From Acetobacteraceae bacterium (lineage in GTDB: Bacteria > Pseudomonadota > Alphaproteobacteria > Zavarziniales > Zavarziniaceae): a stretch of DNA of 48,785 nucleotides. How positions within the stretch are numbered: position 1 is the first letter of the stretch; the number at the start of each line of letters is the position of its first letter. The position numbers and the translations under genes were made by a program. Below the pieces are notes generated by a model, which saw nothing but the letters and a program-made list of their open reading frames with translations, was not told the origin of the DNA and did not search any database. The stretch spans positions 1 through 48,785 of the forward strand of contig CANCOY010000011.1 in assembly GCA_947379865.1 (NCBI GenBank), written 5' to 3'. Positions 31,353 to 39,811 of the stretch are shown here, piece after piece.

Positions 31353-32552
31353 ATGGATCTTTCGTTCAGCGATGCCGATCGCGCGTTCCAGGCCGAGGTT
31401 CGCCAGTTCCTTGCCGAGGCCTATCCGGCCGACCTCAAGGCGAAAATGGAACGCGGCGAAGAGCTGCGCAAGGAAGACTATATTCGCTGGCAGCAGATCG
31501 TGAACGCCAAGGGCTGGGCGGCGCCCGCCTGGCCGACGGAATATGGCGGGCCGGGCTGGACTGCCACCCAGCGCTACATCTATTCCGAGGAGCTGGCGGC
31601 CGCCAGCACGCCGCCGATTCTGCCCTTTGGCATCAACATGGTGGCCCCGGTCATCTACACCTTCGGTAATGCCGAACAGAAGAAGCGCTTCTTGCCGCGC
31701 ATCCTCGATGCCACCGACTGGTGGTGCCAGGGTTATTCCGAGCCGGGTTCAGGCTCTGACCTTGCCTCGCTGCGCACCAAGGCCGAGCGCCAGGGCGACC
31801 ATTACATCGTCAACGGCTCCAAGACCTGGACGACGCTGGCCCAGCACGCCGACTGGATCTTCTGCCTCGTGCGCACCGATGGCACGGGCAAGCAGCAGGA
31901 AGGCATCTCGTTCCTGCTGATCGACATGAAGACCCCAGGCATCCGCGTGCGTCCGATCATCACCATGGATGGCGGCCACGAGGTGAACGAGGTTTTCCTC
32001 GACGACGTGAAGGTGCCGGTCGAGAATCTGATCGGCAAGGAAGGCCAGGGCTGGACCTATGCCAAGTTCCTGCTGGGCCACGAGCGTTCCGGCATCGCTG
32101 CCGTTGGCCGCTCCAAGCGCGCCATTGCCCGGCTGAAGTCGATTGCCGAGGCCGAGACCATCGACGGGGCGCCCCTGATCACCGATCCCGCCTTCTCGCG
32201 CCGCATTTCCGAGGTTGAGGTCGATCTCATCGCCCTTGAGTTCACCGAACTGCGGACGCTCGCCTCCGAGAGCGCCGGCAAGGGCCCTGGCCCGGAGTCT
32301 TCGATCCTCAAGATCAAGGGCACGGAAATCCAGCAGGCCATCACCGAATTGCTGGTCGAGGCCGTTGGCTCCTATGCAGCACCCTTCGTGCGCGATGTGC
32401 CCGATGGCCAGCGCTGGAACGAATACCCCATTGGCCCCGCCTATGCGGCCAATGTGGCGCCGAGCTACTTCAACATGCGCAAGACCTCGATCTACGGTGG
32501 GTCGAACGAAATCCAGAAGAACATCATCGCAAAAATGGTGCTGGGCCTCTGA
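31353..32552 (+). CDS. Acyl-CoA dehydrogenase, PimC-like (large) subunit
   Basis: A 399-residue FAD-dependent acyl-CoA dehydrogenase with the full fold: CQGYSEPGSGSDLAS, then GSKTWTT, and the C-terminal IYGGSNEIQKNIIAK. It resembles the large subunit of pimeloyl-CoA dehydrogenase. The usual YEG(T) Glu reads YGG, so the catalytic base must be elsewhere or supplied differently. AGGAG seven bases before ATG 31353 fixes the start; the frame extends upstream but is non-coding there. The second acyl-CoA dehydrogenase follows by 28 bases, and the two likely form a heteromer acting on a CoA ester in beta-oxidation. Confidence 0.88.
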   Translation: MDLSFSDADRAFQAEVRQFLAEAYPADLKAKMERGEELRKEDYIRWQQIVNAKGWAAPAWPTEYGGPGWTATQRYIYSEELAAASTPPILPFGINMVAPVIYTFGNAEQKKRFLPRILDATDWWCQGYSEPGSGSDLASLRTKAERQGDHYIVNGSKTWTTLAQHADWIFCLVRTDGTGKQQEGISFLLIDMKTPGIRVRPIITMDGGHEVNEVFLDDVKVPVENLIGKEGQGWTYAKFLLGHERSGIAAVGRSKRAIARLKSIAEAETIDGAPLITDPAFSRRISEVEVDLIALEFTELRTLASESAGKGPGPESSILKIKGTEIQQAITELLVEAVGSYAAPFVRDVPDGQRWNEYPIGPAYAANVAPSYFNMRKTSIYGGSNEIQKNIIAKMVLGL

Positions 32553-32580
32553 GCCCCGAACCGGAACGAGAGGACGCCAG

Positions 32581-33708
32581 ATGGATTTTTCCTTCACTGA
32601 CGAACAGAAGATGCTCGCCGACAGCGTCGAGCGGTTCGTCCAGGACGAATATGATTTCGACACCCGCAAGGCGATCACCCGCAGCGACGAGGGTTTTCGC
32701 CGCGACTATTGGGAAAAGTTCGCCGAACTCGGTTGGCTGGCCCTGCCGTTCGACGAGGAAGATGGCGGTCTTGGTGGCAGCGCCGTCGACACGATGATCC
32801 TGATGGAGTCCTTCGGCAAAGGCCTGGTGGTTGAGCCCTATGTCTCCACCGTGGTCCTGTGCGGCGGCTTCCTGCGTGCGGCTGGCACCAAGGCCCAGAA
32901 GGACGCCGTCCTGCCGGGCCTGATGGAAGGCAAGACCCTGCTCGCCTTCGCTTATGCCGAGCCCACCTCGCGCTACAACCTCGCCGACATCTCGACCAAG
33001 GCGGTCAAGGACGGGGCGGGTTACAAGATCACCGGCCACAAGGCGGTGGTGATCCATGGCCCCTCGGCCGACCATTTCGTGGTGACGGCCCGCACCTCCG
33101 GCGGCCAGCGCGACGAAAAGGGCGTGACCGTGTTCCTGGTCTCGGCCAAGGCACCCGGCGTCTCGCGCCGCGACTATCCCACGGTTGACGGCCTGCGCGC
33201 CTCCGAAGTCAGCTTCGAGAACGTCAGCGTGGGCGCCGATGCCGTGATCGGCGAGGTCGACAATGGCCTCGCCCTGGTCGAGCGGGTGGTGGACGAAGGC
33301 ATTGCGGCCATCAGCGCCGAGGCCGTGGGCGCCATGAAGAAGCTTCATGACCTCACCCTCGACTATCTGAAGACCCGCGTGCAGTTCGGCCAGCCCATCG
33401 GCCGCTTCCAGGTGTTGCAGCATCGCCAGGTCGACATGTTCATGGCCTATGAGCAGTCAAAGTCCATGAGCTACATGGCCAATCTGAAGCTCGACGAGGC
33501 CCCCGCCGCCCGCAAGAAGGCCCTGTCGGCCGCCAAGGTGCAGATCGGCAAGGCCGGCCGCTTCATCGGCCAGCAGTCGGTGCAGCTGCACGGCGGCATG
33601 GGCATGACCGACGAACTCTCCGTCGGCCATTACTTCAAGCGCCTGACCATGATCGATACCCAGTTCGGCAATGTTGACCACCATTTGAAGCGCTTCGGCG
33701 CCCTCTGA
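32581..33708 (+). CDS. Acyl-CoA dehydrogenase, PimD-like (small) subunit
   Basis: A 375-residue acyl-CoA dehydrogenase. MDFSFTDEQKMLADSVERF, the truncated nucleotide region (AYAEPTSRYNLADI in place of the usual TEPxxGSD), and QLHGGMGMTDELSVGHYFKR at the end are typical of PimD-like small subunits. The weakened FAD-binding motif suggests it relies on the PimC-like partner. It ends before a strong terminator, so the pair is a two-gene operon. Confidence 0.87.
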   Translation: MDFSFTDEQKMLADSVERFVQDEYDFDTRKAITRSDEGFRRDYWEKFAELGWLALPFDEEDGGLGGSAVDTMILMESFGKGLVVEPYVSTVVLCGGFLRAAGTKAQKDAVLPGLMEGKTLLAFAYAEPTSRYNLADISTKAVKDGAGYKITGHKAVVIHGPSADHFVVTARTSGGQRDEKGVTVFLVSAKAPGVSRRDYPTVDGLRASEVSFENVSVGADAVIGEVDNGLALVERVVDEGIAAISAEAVGAMKKLHDLTLDYLKTRVQFGQPIGRFQVLQHRQVDMFMAYEQSKSMSYMANLKLDEAPAARKKALSAAKVQIGKAGRFIGQQSVQLHGGMGMTDELSVGHYFKRLTMIDTQFGNVDHHLKRFGAL

Positions 33709-33730
33709 TCCCTCTGGATCGGATGCAAAC

Positions 33731-33757
33731 AAGGCGGTCCCTCGGGGCCGCCTTTTT
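33731..33757 (+). terminator. Rho-independent terminator after the acyl-CoA dehydrogenase pair
   Basis: The stem AAGGCGG/CCGCCTT (33731-33737 with 33748-33754), with further C-G pairing inside, is followed by a run of T. It starts 22 bases after the stop of the PimD-like gene. Confidence 0.9.
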
Positions 33758-33860
33758 TGTGGGTGGGACGACCACCCCCCATCCTCCGACCCCCGCCCAT
33801 CTTGCCAAGCGATGATCCTGGCTTATCCTCTTTCCCTGCAAGGGATCTGGAGGGCAGGGC

Positions 33861-34850
33861 ATGGCGCGGATGGGGATCAGGGCTTTCGGGGCTCTGCTGA
33901 TGGGATTTGTGGCGGCCGGGTCGGCGCAGGCGGCGGACAAGGTGGTGTTTGGCACCAACTGGAAGGCGCAGGCCGAACACGGCGGCTATTATCAGGCGGT
34001 GGCCACCGGCATCTATGCCAAATACGGCCTCGACGTCACCATCCGGCCGGGCGGGCCGACGGTGAACCATCCCCAACTGCTGGCAGCAGGCAAGATCGAT
34101 TTCAACATGGGCGGCAATGGCTATGGCGCGATCAATTATGTCGCGGCCTCGGTCCCCGTCGTCACGGTGGCCTCGATCTTCCAGAAGGACCCGCAGGTCC
34201 TGATCGCCCATGAGGGCCAGGGCGTGACCGATGTCGCCAGCCTCAAGGGCCGGCCGATCATGATCTCCACCGCCGCGCGCAATGAGTATTGGCAGTGGCT
34301 GAAGGCGGCCTATGGCTTCACCGATGCGCAGGTGCGCACTTACACCTTCAACCTTGGCCCCTTCCTGGCCGATCCCAAGGCCGTCCAGCAGGGCTATGTC
34401 ACGAGCGAGCCCCATGCCATCGCCCAGCAGGGGGTGAAGCCCGTGGTGCTGCTGCTGGCCGACGCCGGCTATGACAGCTATTCCACCACCATCGAGGCCC
34501 GGGCCGACATGGTGCAAAAGAACCCTGATCTGGTGCAGCGCTTTGTGGATGCCACGATCATTGGCTGGCGTGACTATCTGAACGGCGATCCCACGCTCGC
34601 CAATGCCCTGATCAAGAAAGATAATCCCGAGATCACCGACGACCAGCTGGCGTTTTCCATCGCCGCCATGAAGAGCAATGGCATTGTCGACTCAGGCGAC
34701 GCCAAGACCCTGGGCATCGGCGCCATGACCGATGCGCGCTGGAAATCCTTCTTTGATACGGCGGTGAAGGCCGGCGTCTATCCCGCCAATCTCGACTACA
34801 AGGCGGCCTATACGCTTGCCTTCGTCAACAAGGGCGTGGGGCTGAAATAG
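33861..34850 (+). CDS. ABC transporter substrate-binding protein 2, NMT1/THI5 type
   Basis: A 329-residue exported binding protein. The signal peptide ends near AGSAQA. The mature start TNWKAQAEHGGYYQAVATGI and the GAINYVAAS region are typical of NMT1/THI5-like proteins related to pyrimidine-precursor and similar transporters. GGAGG precedes ATG 33861. No TPP riboswitch is visible upstream, so thiamine-precursor uptake is not supported. It forms an operon with the ATPase and permease that follow. The nearby acyl-CoA enzymes suggest an organic acid as a possible ligand, by inference. Confidence 0.88.
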   Translation: MARMGIRAFGALLMGFVAAGSAQAADKVVFGTNWKAQAEHGGYYQAVATGIYAKYGLDVTIRPGGPTVNHPQLLAAGKIDFNMGGNGYGAINYVAASVPVVTVASIFQKDPQVLIAHEGQGVTDVASLKGRPIMISTAARNEYWQWLKAAYGFTDAQVRTYTFNLGPFLADPKAVQQGYVTSEPHAIAQQGVKPVVLLLADAGYDSYSTTIEARADMVQKNPDLVQRFVDATIIGWRDYLNGDPTLANALIKKDNPEITDDQLAFSIAAMKSNGIVDSGDAKTLGIGAMTDARWKSFFDTAVKAGVYPANLDYKAAYTLAFVNKGVGLK

Positions 34851-34851
34851 G

Positions 34852-35601
34852 GTGGCTCTGGTCAGCCTGTCCGGTCTTGGCAAGACGTTTCCCAGCGGCA
34901 CCCGCGCCCTTGGCGGCATAGACCTCGACATCCGCGAGGGGGAGTTTCTCTCCCTCCTGGGGCCGTCTGGCTGTGGCAAGTCTACAGTGCTGCGCCTGAT
35001 CGCCGGTCTGGTGCCGCCCAGCGAGGGGAGTGTTGCCCGCATGGCGGGCCTGGAAGGGGCCATGGGCTTTGTCTTCCAGGAACCCACGCTGATGCCGTGG
35101 ACCAGCGTCCTGAAGAACGTGATGCTGCCCATGCGCCTGTCCCGCGTGCCCCGGGCCGAGGCAGAGGGCAGGGCGCTGGAGGCCTTGGCCCGCGTCGGCC
35201 TGAAGGGCTTCGAGGGGGCCTATCCGCGGGAGCTTTCGGGCGGCATGAAGATGCGTGTCTCCATTGCGCGTGCCCTGGCCGCCCGGCCGCGCCTGCTGCT
35301 GCTGGACGAGCCCTTTGCCGCACTCGACGAGATCACGCGCTTTCGCCTCAATGATGACCTGCGACGCCTCTGGCGCGAGGCGGGCTGGACCGTGGTCTTC
35401 GTCACCCATTCGGTGTTTGAAAGCGTCTATCTCTCCACCCGCATCGCCGTGATGACCGGGCGCCCCGGCCGCATCGCTGCCGTGCGCGACATCGATCTCG
35501 ATCCCGAACGTAACGCCGACACCCGCACCAGCCCCGCTTTTGGCGCAGAGGTGCGCCGCCTGCAGGCTGATCTGGCCGCCGCCATGGGGGATGGGCTGTG
35601 A
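34852..35601 (+). CDS. ABC transporter ATP-binding protein 2
   Basis: A 249-residue ATPase with Walker A GPSGCGKST, Q-loop VFQEPTLMPWTS, signature LSGGMKMRVSIARAL, Walker B LLLLDEPFAALDE and H-loop FVTHSVFESVYL. The Lys-Met in place of the usual Gln-Arg in the signature is a mild variant. It starts with GTG one base after the binding-protein stop and overlaps the permease start by four bases. Confidence 0.9.
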   Translation: MALVSLSGLGKTFPSGTRALGGIDLDIREGEFLSLLGPSGCGKSTVLRLIAGLVPPSEGSVARMAGLEGAMGFVFQEPTLMPWTSVLKNVMLPMRLSRVPRAEAEGRALEALARVGLKGFEGAYPRELSGGMKMRVSIARALAARPRLLLLDEPFAALDEITRFRLNDDLRRLWREAGWTVVFVTHSVFESVYLSTRIAVMTGRPGRIAAVRDIDLDPERNADTRTSPAFGAEVRRLQADLAAAMGDGL

Positions 35602-36404
35602 GCGGGCGGCGGGCCATGGGCCTTGGCCGCCTGCTGGGGGCGGCGGCGCCGGTGATCGTGGGAGTCTTCTTTGTGGCGGGCTGGGAGGCGCTGGTGCGCA
35701 TTGGCCAGATCCCTGTCTATATCCTGCCGGGGCCGATCCTGATTGCCCAGACGCTGGTCGCCGACTGGGGCACCCTGTGGCCCTCGCTGGTGGTAACCCT
35801 GAAAATTACCTTTGCGGCGCTGGGTGTGGCCACGGTTGGCGGTGTGGCGCTGGCCCTGCTCTTTGCCAGTTCGCGCTGGGTGGAGCGGGCGCTGTTTCCC
35901 TATGCGGTGATTCTCCAGGTAACGCCTTTGGTGGCCATTGCGCCACTGCTGCTGATCTATATCACCGATGTGAATGTGGCCCTGCTGGTCTGTGCCTGGA
36001 TCGTTGCCTTCTTTCCCGTGCTGTCGAACACCACCCTTGGCCTGCGCTCGGCCGATCCGGGCCTCTTGGAACTCTTCCGGCTCTATGGCGCGGGTCCCTG
36101 GTCCACGCTGTTTCTGCTGCGGCTGCCCTCGGCGCTGCCCTATTTCCTCGGGGGATTGCGCATCGCCGGTGGGCTGGCCCTGATTGGTGCGGTGGTGGCG
36201 GAATTCACGGCGGGCACGGGCGGCACGGCCTCTGGCCTAGCGTTCCGGATACTGGAAGCGGGCTATCGCCTCAACATTCCGCGCATGTTCGCCGCCCTGT
36301 TCCTGATCTCGGGGGCGGGCATTGCCATCTTTGCCGGGCTTGGTCTGGTTTCGCGGCTGGTGCTGGGGCGCTGGCATGACAGCGCGATCGACCGCGACGC
36401 TTGA
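35598..36404 (+). CDS. ABC transporter permease 2
   Basis: A 268-residue SsuC/TauC-type permease with about six helices; the first is GAAAPVIVGVFFVAGWEAL. The EAA loop reads ELFRLYGAGPWSTLFLLRLP. It starts at GTG 35598, overlapping the ATPase stop by four bases. Gene order here is binding protein-ATPase-permease, unlike binding protein-permease-ATPase in the first transporter, so the two operons are not a recent duplication. Confidence 0.9.
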   Translation: MSGRRAMGLGRLLGAAAPVIVGVFFVAGWEALVRIGQIPVYILPGPILIAQTLVADWGTLWPSLVVTLKITFAALGVATVGGVALALLFASSRWVERALFPYAVILQVTPLVAIAPLLLIYITDVNVALLVCAWIVAFFPVLSNTTLGLRSADPGLLELFRLYGAGPWSTLFLLRLPSALPYFLGGLRIAGGLALIGAVVAEFTAGTGGTASGLAFRILEAGYRLNIPRMFAALFLISGAGIAIFAGLGLVSRLVLGRWHDSAIDRDA

Positions 36405-36462
36405 AGCCGCGCCCGTGCGGACGCAAACTCCGCCGCCTTGAACAAGCGGAAGGTAAAAGCCC

Positions 36463-37263
36463 ATGTCGGATGCGGTTCTCTATGCCCAGGACGGGCACGT
36501 GGTCACCCTCACCATGAACCGGCCGGATGTGCGTAATGCCATCGGCGGGATTGATGAGATCGACCATTTCGTGGCCCTGCTGAACAAGGCCAGCGCCGAC
36601 CGTTCTGTGCGCGCGGTGATCCTGACCGGGGCCGGCTCGGCCTTTGCGGCGGGCGGCAACGTCAAGGCCATGCGCGAGAAGACAGGCATGTTCGGTGGTG
36701 GCGCTGCTGCCATCCGCGAGAACTATCGCCGCACGGTGCAGCATCTTGCCAAGGCCCTGTGGAGCGTGGAGGTGCCGACCATCGCCGCCGTCAATGGTGC
36801 CGCCGTGGGCCAGGGCTGCGATCTGGCCTGCCTGTGCGACATGCGCCTGGCCGGGCGTTCTGCCAAATTCTCGGTGCCCTTCCTGAAGCTTGGCATCATC
36901 CCGGGCGATGGCGGGGCCTGGCTCTTCCCCCGTGTGGTGGGCCGCAGCCGCGCTGCCGAGATGTTTTACACCGGCGACATGATCGATGCCGAGACGGCGG
37001 CGCAATGGGGCCTTGCCTCCCGCGTGGTCGAGGATGCGGCCCTGATGGATGAGGCCATGGCGCTGGCCCGCCGCATTGCCTCCAACCCGCCAGATGTGCT
37101 GCGCATGACCAAGCGTCTCTTGCGCGACTCCGAGGGAGCCAGCTTTGAGACAATCATGGACCTGTCGTCTGCCATGCAGTCCCTCTGCCACCAGACGGAG
37201 GACCATGTAGAAGCCATCGACGCCTTCTTTGAAAAGCGTCCCGGTGACTACAAGGGCCGCTGA
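36463..37263 (+). CDS. Enoyl-CoA hydratase/isomerase-family (crotonase) protein
   Basis: A 266-residue crotonase. Oxyanion-hole segments are GSAFAAGGNVKAM and NGAAVGQGCDLACLCD. By motif alignment the two catalytic Glu of classic enoyl-CoA hydratase are replaced: the first reads Asp (GCDLA) and the second a hydrophobic residue (VPFLKLG). An Asp is present in IIPGDGG. It is therefore a crotonase of uncertain reaction, perhaps isomerase or thioesterase-like rather than hydratase. It lies 58 bases after the ABC permease and may be co-transcribed with it. Confidence 0.85.
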   Translation: MSDAVLYAQDGHVVTLTMNRPDVRNAIGGIDEIDHFVALLNKASADRSVRAVILTGAGSAFAAGGNVKAMREKTGMFGGGAAAIRENYRRTVQHLAKALWSVEVPTIAAVNGAAVGQGCDLACLCDMRLAGRSAKFSVPFLKLGIIPGDGGAWLFPRVVGRSRAAEMFYTGDMIDAETAAQWGLASRVVEDAALMDEAMALARRIASNPPDVLRMTKRLLRDSEGASFETIMDLSSAMQSLCHQTEDHVEAIDAFFEKRPGDYKGR

Positions 37264-37322
37264 TTGACCGGGATTTTCCCGGCCGTAGACTGCAACAGTG
37301 TTTCAAGCGTCAGAGGTATCAG

Positions 37323-38381
37323 GTGGCTGCTCTCGTCTATCCCTTCGAGGGCATTCCGCCTTCCGGCACGTCGGTTGAGGTCGCGCCTGGCATTCGCTGG
37401 GTGCGGATGCCTTTGCCGTTCTCGCTGGACCATATCAACCTCTGGCTGATCGAGGATGGTGACGGCTGGGCCATTGTCGATACAGGCCTGCGCGGTCGCC
37501 ATGTGAAGGAAAGCTGGGAGCAGATCTTCGCCAGTGACCTTGGCGGCCGGCCGGTTACCCGAATCTTTGTGACCCATTATCACCCGGACCACATTGGCCA
37601 GGCCGGCTGGCTGACCCATCGCTGGCAGGCGCCGCTGCTGATGAGCCGGACCGACTTCCTGTTCGCCAAGATGCTGAGCCTCGACATCCGCGACGAGCCG
37701 CCGGCCGAGGCCATGGATTTCTATCGCCGCTGCGGCTGGGATGCGGAACAGTTGGAAGCCTATCGCGGGCGCGGCTATGGCGGCTTTGCCAAGGGCGTCA
37801 CCCGCCTGCCGGTGCAGTTCGAGCGCCTGCAGGAAGGCGAGACCGTGTCCATCGGCGGCCGCGACTGGCGGATCATGGTGGGGCGCGGCCATGCGCCGGA
37901 ACATATCTGCCTGTTCTCGCCCGATCTCAATGTGCTGATCTCGGGCGATCAGGTGCTGCCCCGCATCTCGTCCAATGTATCCGTCATGCCGACGGAGCCA
38001 GAGGCCAATCCGCTTGAGGACTGGCTCACCAGCCTGCGCGCCTTCCGCGCTGTCCTGCCGGAAGACGTGCTGGTGCTGCCAGCCCATAACGAGCCGTTTC
38101 GCGGCGCCCACCATCGTCTTGACCGTCTGGTCGACGGTCACGAGGCCCGGTTGGTGGACCTGCTGGACCGCTGTGCCGAGCCGCGCCGGGTGATCGATGT
38201 CTTCTCCGTCCTCTACCGGCGGCGCATCGACCTCGCCGATATCGGCCTTGCCACCGGCGAGGCGCTGGCGCATCTGCACTGCCTGGTGGGGCGTGGCCTG
38301 CTAACCCGCGAGACCGACGCCGAGGGCATCCGCTGGTGGCGTCGTGCGGCCTCCAGCGCAGCGGCGGCCGACGCGGCCTGA
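37323..38381 (+). CDS. MBL-fold metallohydrolase with C-terminal winged-helix-like part
   Basis: A 352-residue metallo-beta-lactamase-fold enzyme. Zinc ligands appear in THYHPDHIG, GRGHAPEHI and LISGDQVLP, with PAHNEPF near the end of the catalytic part. The last ~80 residues (RRVIDVFSVLYRRRIDLADI, then LVGRGLLTRE) look like the small helical extension seen in LACTB2/hydroxyacylglutathione hydrolase-like relatives. It likely hydrolyses a thioester or phosphodiester. Position after the crotonase suggests a CoA thioester, by inference. It begins with GTG 37323. Confidence 0.85.
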   Translation: MAALVYPFEGIPPSGTSVEVAPGIRWVRMPLPFSLDHINLWLIEDGDGWAIVDTGLRGRHVKESWEQIFASDLGGRPVTRIFVTHYHPDHIGQAGWLTHRWQAPLLMSRTDFLFAKMLSLDIRDEPPAEAMDFYRRCGWDAEQLEAYRGRGYGGFAKGVTRLPVQFERLQEGETVSIGGRDWRIMVGRGHAPEHICLFSPDLNVLISGDQVLPRISSNVSVMPTEPEANPLEDWLTSLRAFRAVLPEDVLVLPAHNEPFRGAHHRLDRLVDGHEARLVDLLDRCAEPRRVIDVFSVLYRRRIDLADIGLATGEALAHLHCLVGRGLLTRETDAEGIRWWRRAASSAAAADAA

Positions 38382-38404
38382 GGGCTGGTTGGTTAAGACG
38401 GGCG

Positions 38405-39217
38405 TCAGGCGGGCGTCATGCCCGCCCCCGTCAGGGCCGCCAGCAGACGGGTGGACAGCGCCGTGCGCACGGCCGCACGGGTCCCCGTGGCTGCCTTGAC
38501 GGATACCGTCAGCCGCAAAAGCCCTTCGATGCCTGTGATCTGAACCGATACACTGTCTGGCTCGATACCCACCGTGTCGCGGGCCGTCTGGCGGATCAGG
38601 TTCAGGGCCGCCGTGGCATCGGTGCCAAGGGGCAGGGCAAGATTGAGGCTGGTCTGCTCCGAGCCCGAATAGGGGCGACTGGGGTTGCGGATGGCCGCAC
38701 CCCACAGCTGGGCATTCGGAATCAGCATGTAGATATCATCCGGCGTCCGGATCTCGGTGGTAAACAGGCTGAGTTCCACGACCTGGCCGGCCGCAATCAC
38801 GGCCGCACCGGCACAGACCTCGATCTGCTCCCCCACCCGAAAGGGCCGGATCATCAGCAGCATCACGCCGGCGGCCACATTCTGCAGGGTTCCCTGCAGG
38901 GCAAGGCCAATGGCAAGGCCGGCAGCGCCAAGGACAGCAAGGAAGCTGGTTGTCTCCACGCCAAACTGGGCCAGCGTTGCCAGCAGTGTAACCAGTACAA
39001 TGCCATAGCGGGCAAGATTTGCCAGCAGCAGGCCAAGGGTGCGGTCGATATAGCCCTGGCGCAACAGGGTGCGGCGCACCGCATGGTCGGCCCATTTGGC
39101 AAGGGAAAGACCAATGATCAGCACGGCCAGGGCGCCAAGCAGCGACAGCACGTGGTTCATTACCGACACGGCCATGGGGCCACCAAATTCGCCCAGGCGC
39201 TGCGTGACTTCATCCAT
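38405..39217 (-). CDS. Small-conductance mechanosensitive channel (MscS family)
   Basis: A 270-residue MscS channel. An N-terminal helix pair (SLLGALAVLIIGLSLA; LARYGIVLVTLLATLAQFG) precedes the pore helix AAGLAIGLALQGTLQNVAAG and the beta domain IRPFRVGEQIEV, then LIPNAQLWGAAIRNPSR. It opens under membrane tension to release solutes. The gene starts 4 bases after the stop of the MaoC gene, so they are co-transcribed. Confidence 0.9.
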   Translation of the reverse strand: MDEVTQRLGEFGGPMAVSVMNHVLSLLGALAVLIIGLSLAKWADHAVRRTLLRQGYIDRTLGLLLANLARYGIVLVTLLATLAQFGVETTSFLAVLGAAGLAIGLALQGTLQNVAAGVMLLMIRPFRVGEQIEVCAGAAVIAAGQVVELSLFTTEIRTPDDIYMLIPNAQLWGAAIRNPSRPYSGSEQTSLNLALPLGTDATAALNLIRQTARDTVGIEPDSVSVQITGIEGLLRLTVSVKAATGTRAAVRTALSTRLLAALTGAGMTPA

Positions 39218-39221
39218 TGTC

Positions 39222-39713
39222 TTACGACTCCACAGGTTGGCGCCGGATCAGGTAACGATGCACGCCGTCCAGCACCAGCGCACTCTCCTGATTATGCACG
39301 GTTGAGGCCAGCGTAACCACACCCGTGGTACGTTGGGGTTTCAGGTCGGTGATGACCAGTTTGGGGTAGAGGGTATCGCCCACATAGACGCCTTTCAGGA
39401 ATCGCGACGACTGTTCGATGAAGCCGATCAGGGCCTCGCCCACCACATGGGGGAACAGGCCGGCGCCGGCGGCCGTGGCGGCCAGCACCTGGAAGCCGTG
39501 GGCCAGCAGGCCCCGGTGCCCCTGGGTGCGGCAGTATTCGATGTCGTAGTGGATCGGGTGGTTGTCGCCCGAAACAGCCTGGAAAGCTGAGAAATGTGCC
39601 TCGGTCACGGTCCGGCTTGGGATGGGAAAAGCCTCGCCCAGGGTGAAATCCTCGAAATAGCGGGGGCCGCCCAGACAGTGGCTCCGGGGATTGAATGCCG
39701 CTTCCTCGTTCAT
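39222..39713 (-). CDS. MaoC-like hydratase (hot-dog fold)
   Basis: A 163-residue MaoC protein. The hydratase-2 motif is FQAVSGDNHPIHYDIEYC, with catalytic Asp and His, followed by GHRGLLAHG. It should hydrate enoyl-CoA thioesters. ATG 39713 follows GAGGAGA; the upstream in-frame extension is unlikely to be coding. It is the first gene of a two-gene unit with the MscS channel and is divergent from the HDAC-like gene. Confidence 0.9.
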   Translation of the reverse strand: MNEEAAFNPRSHCLGGPRYFEDFTLGEAFPIPSRTVTEAHFSAFQAVSGDNHPIHYDIEYCRTQGHRGLLAHGFQVLAATAAGAGLFPHVVGEALIGFIEQSSRFLKGVYVGDTLYPKLVITDLKPQRTTGVVTLASTVHNQESALVLDGVHRYLIRRQPVES

Positions 39714-39811
39714 GTTCCAGATCTCCTCTATTTGGACATGTGTCCTTGTGCGGGGCCTTGCCAACGGATGGTCCGGGGCGCGACCATTGTCATGGAAGGA
39801 TCCTGCCTCTG

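Noticed and set aside
33757..33860. Possible TPP riboswitch before the THI5-like binding protein
   Set aside because: No CTGAGA-type core or second TPP arm is visible and the gap is only ~100 bases.
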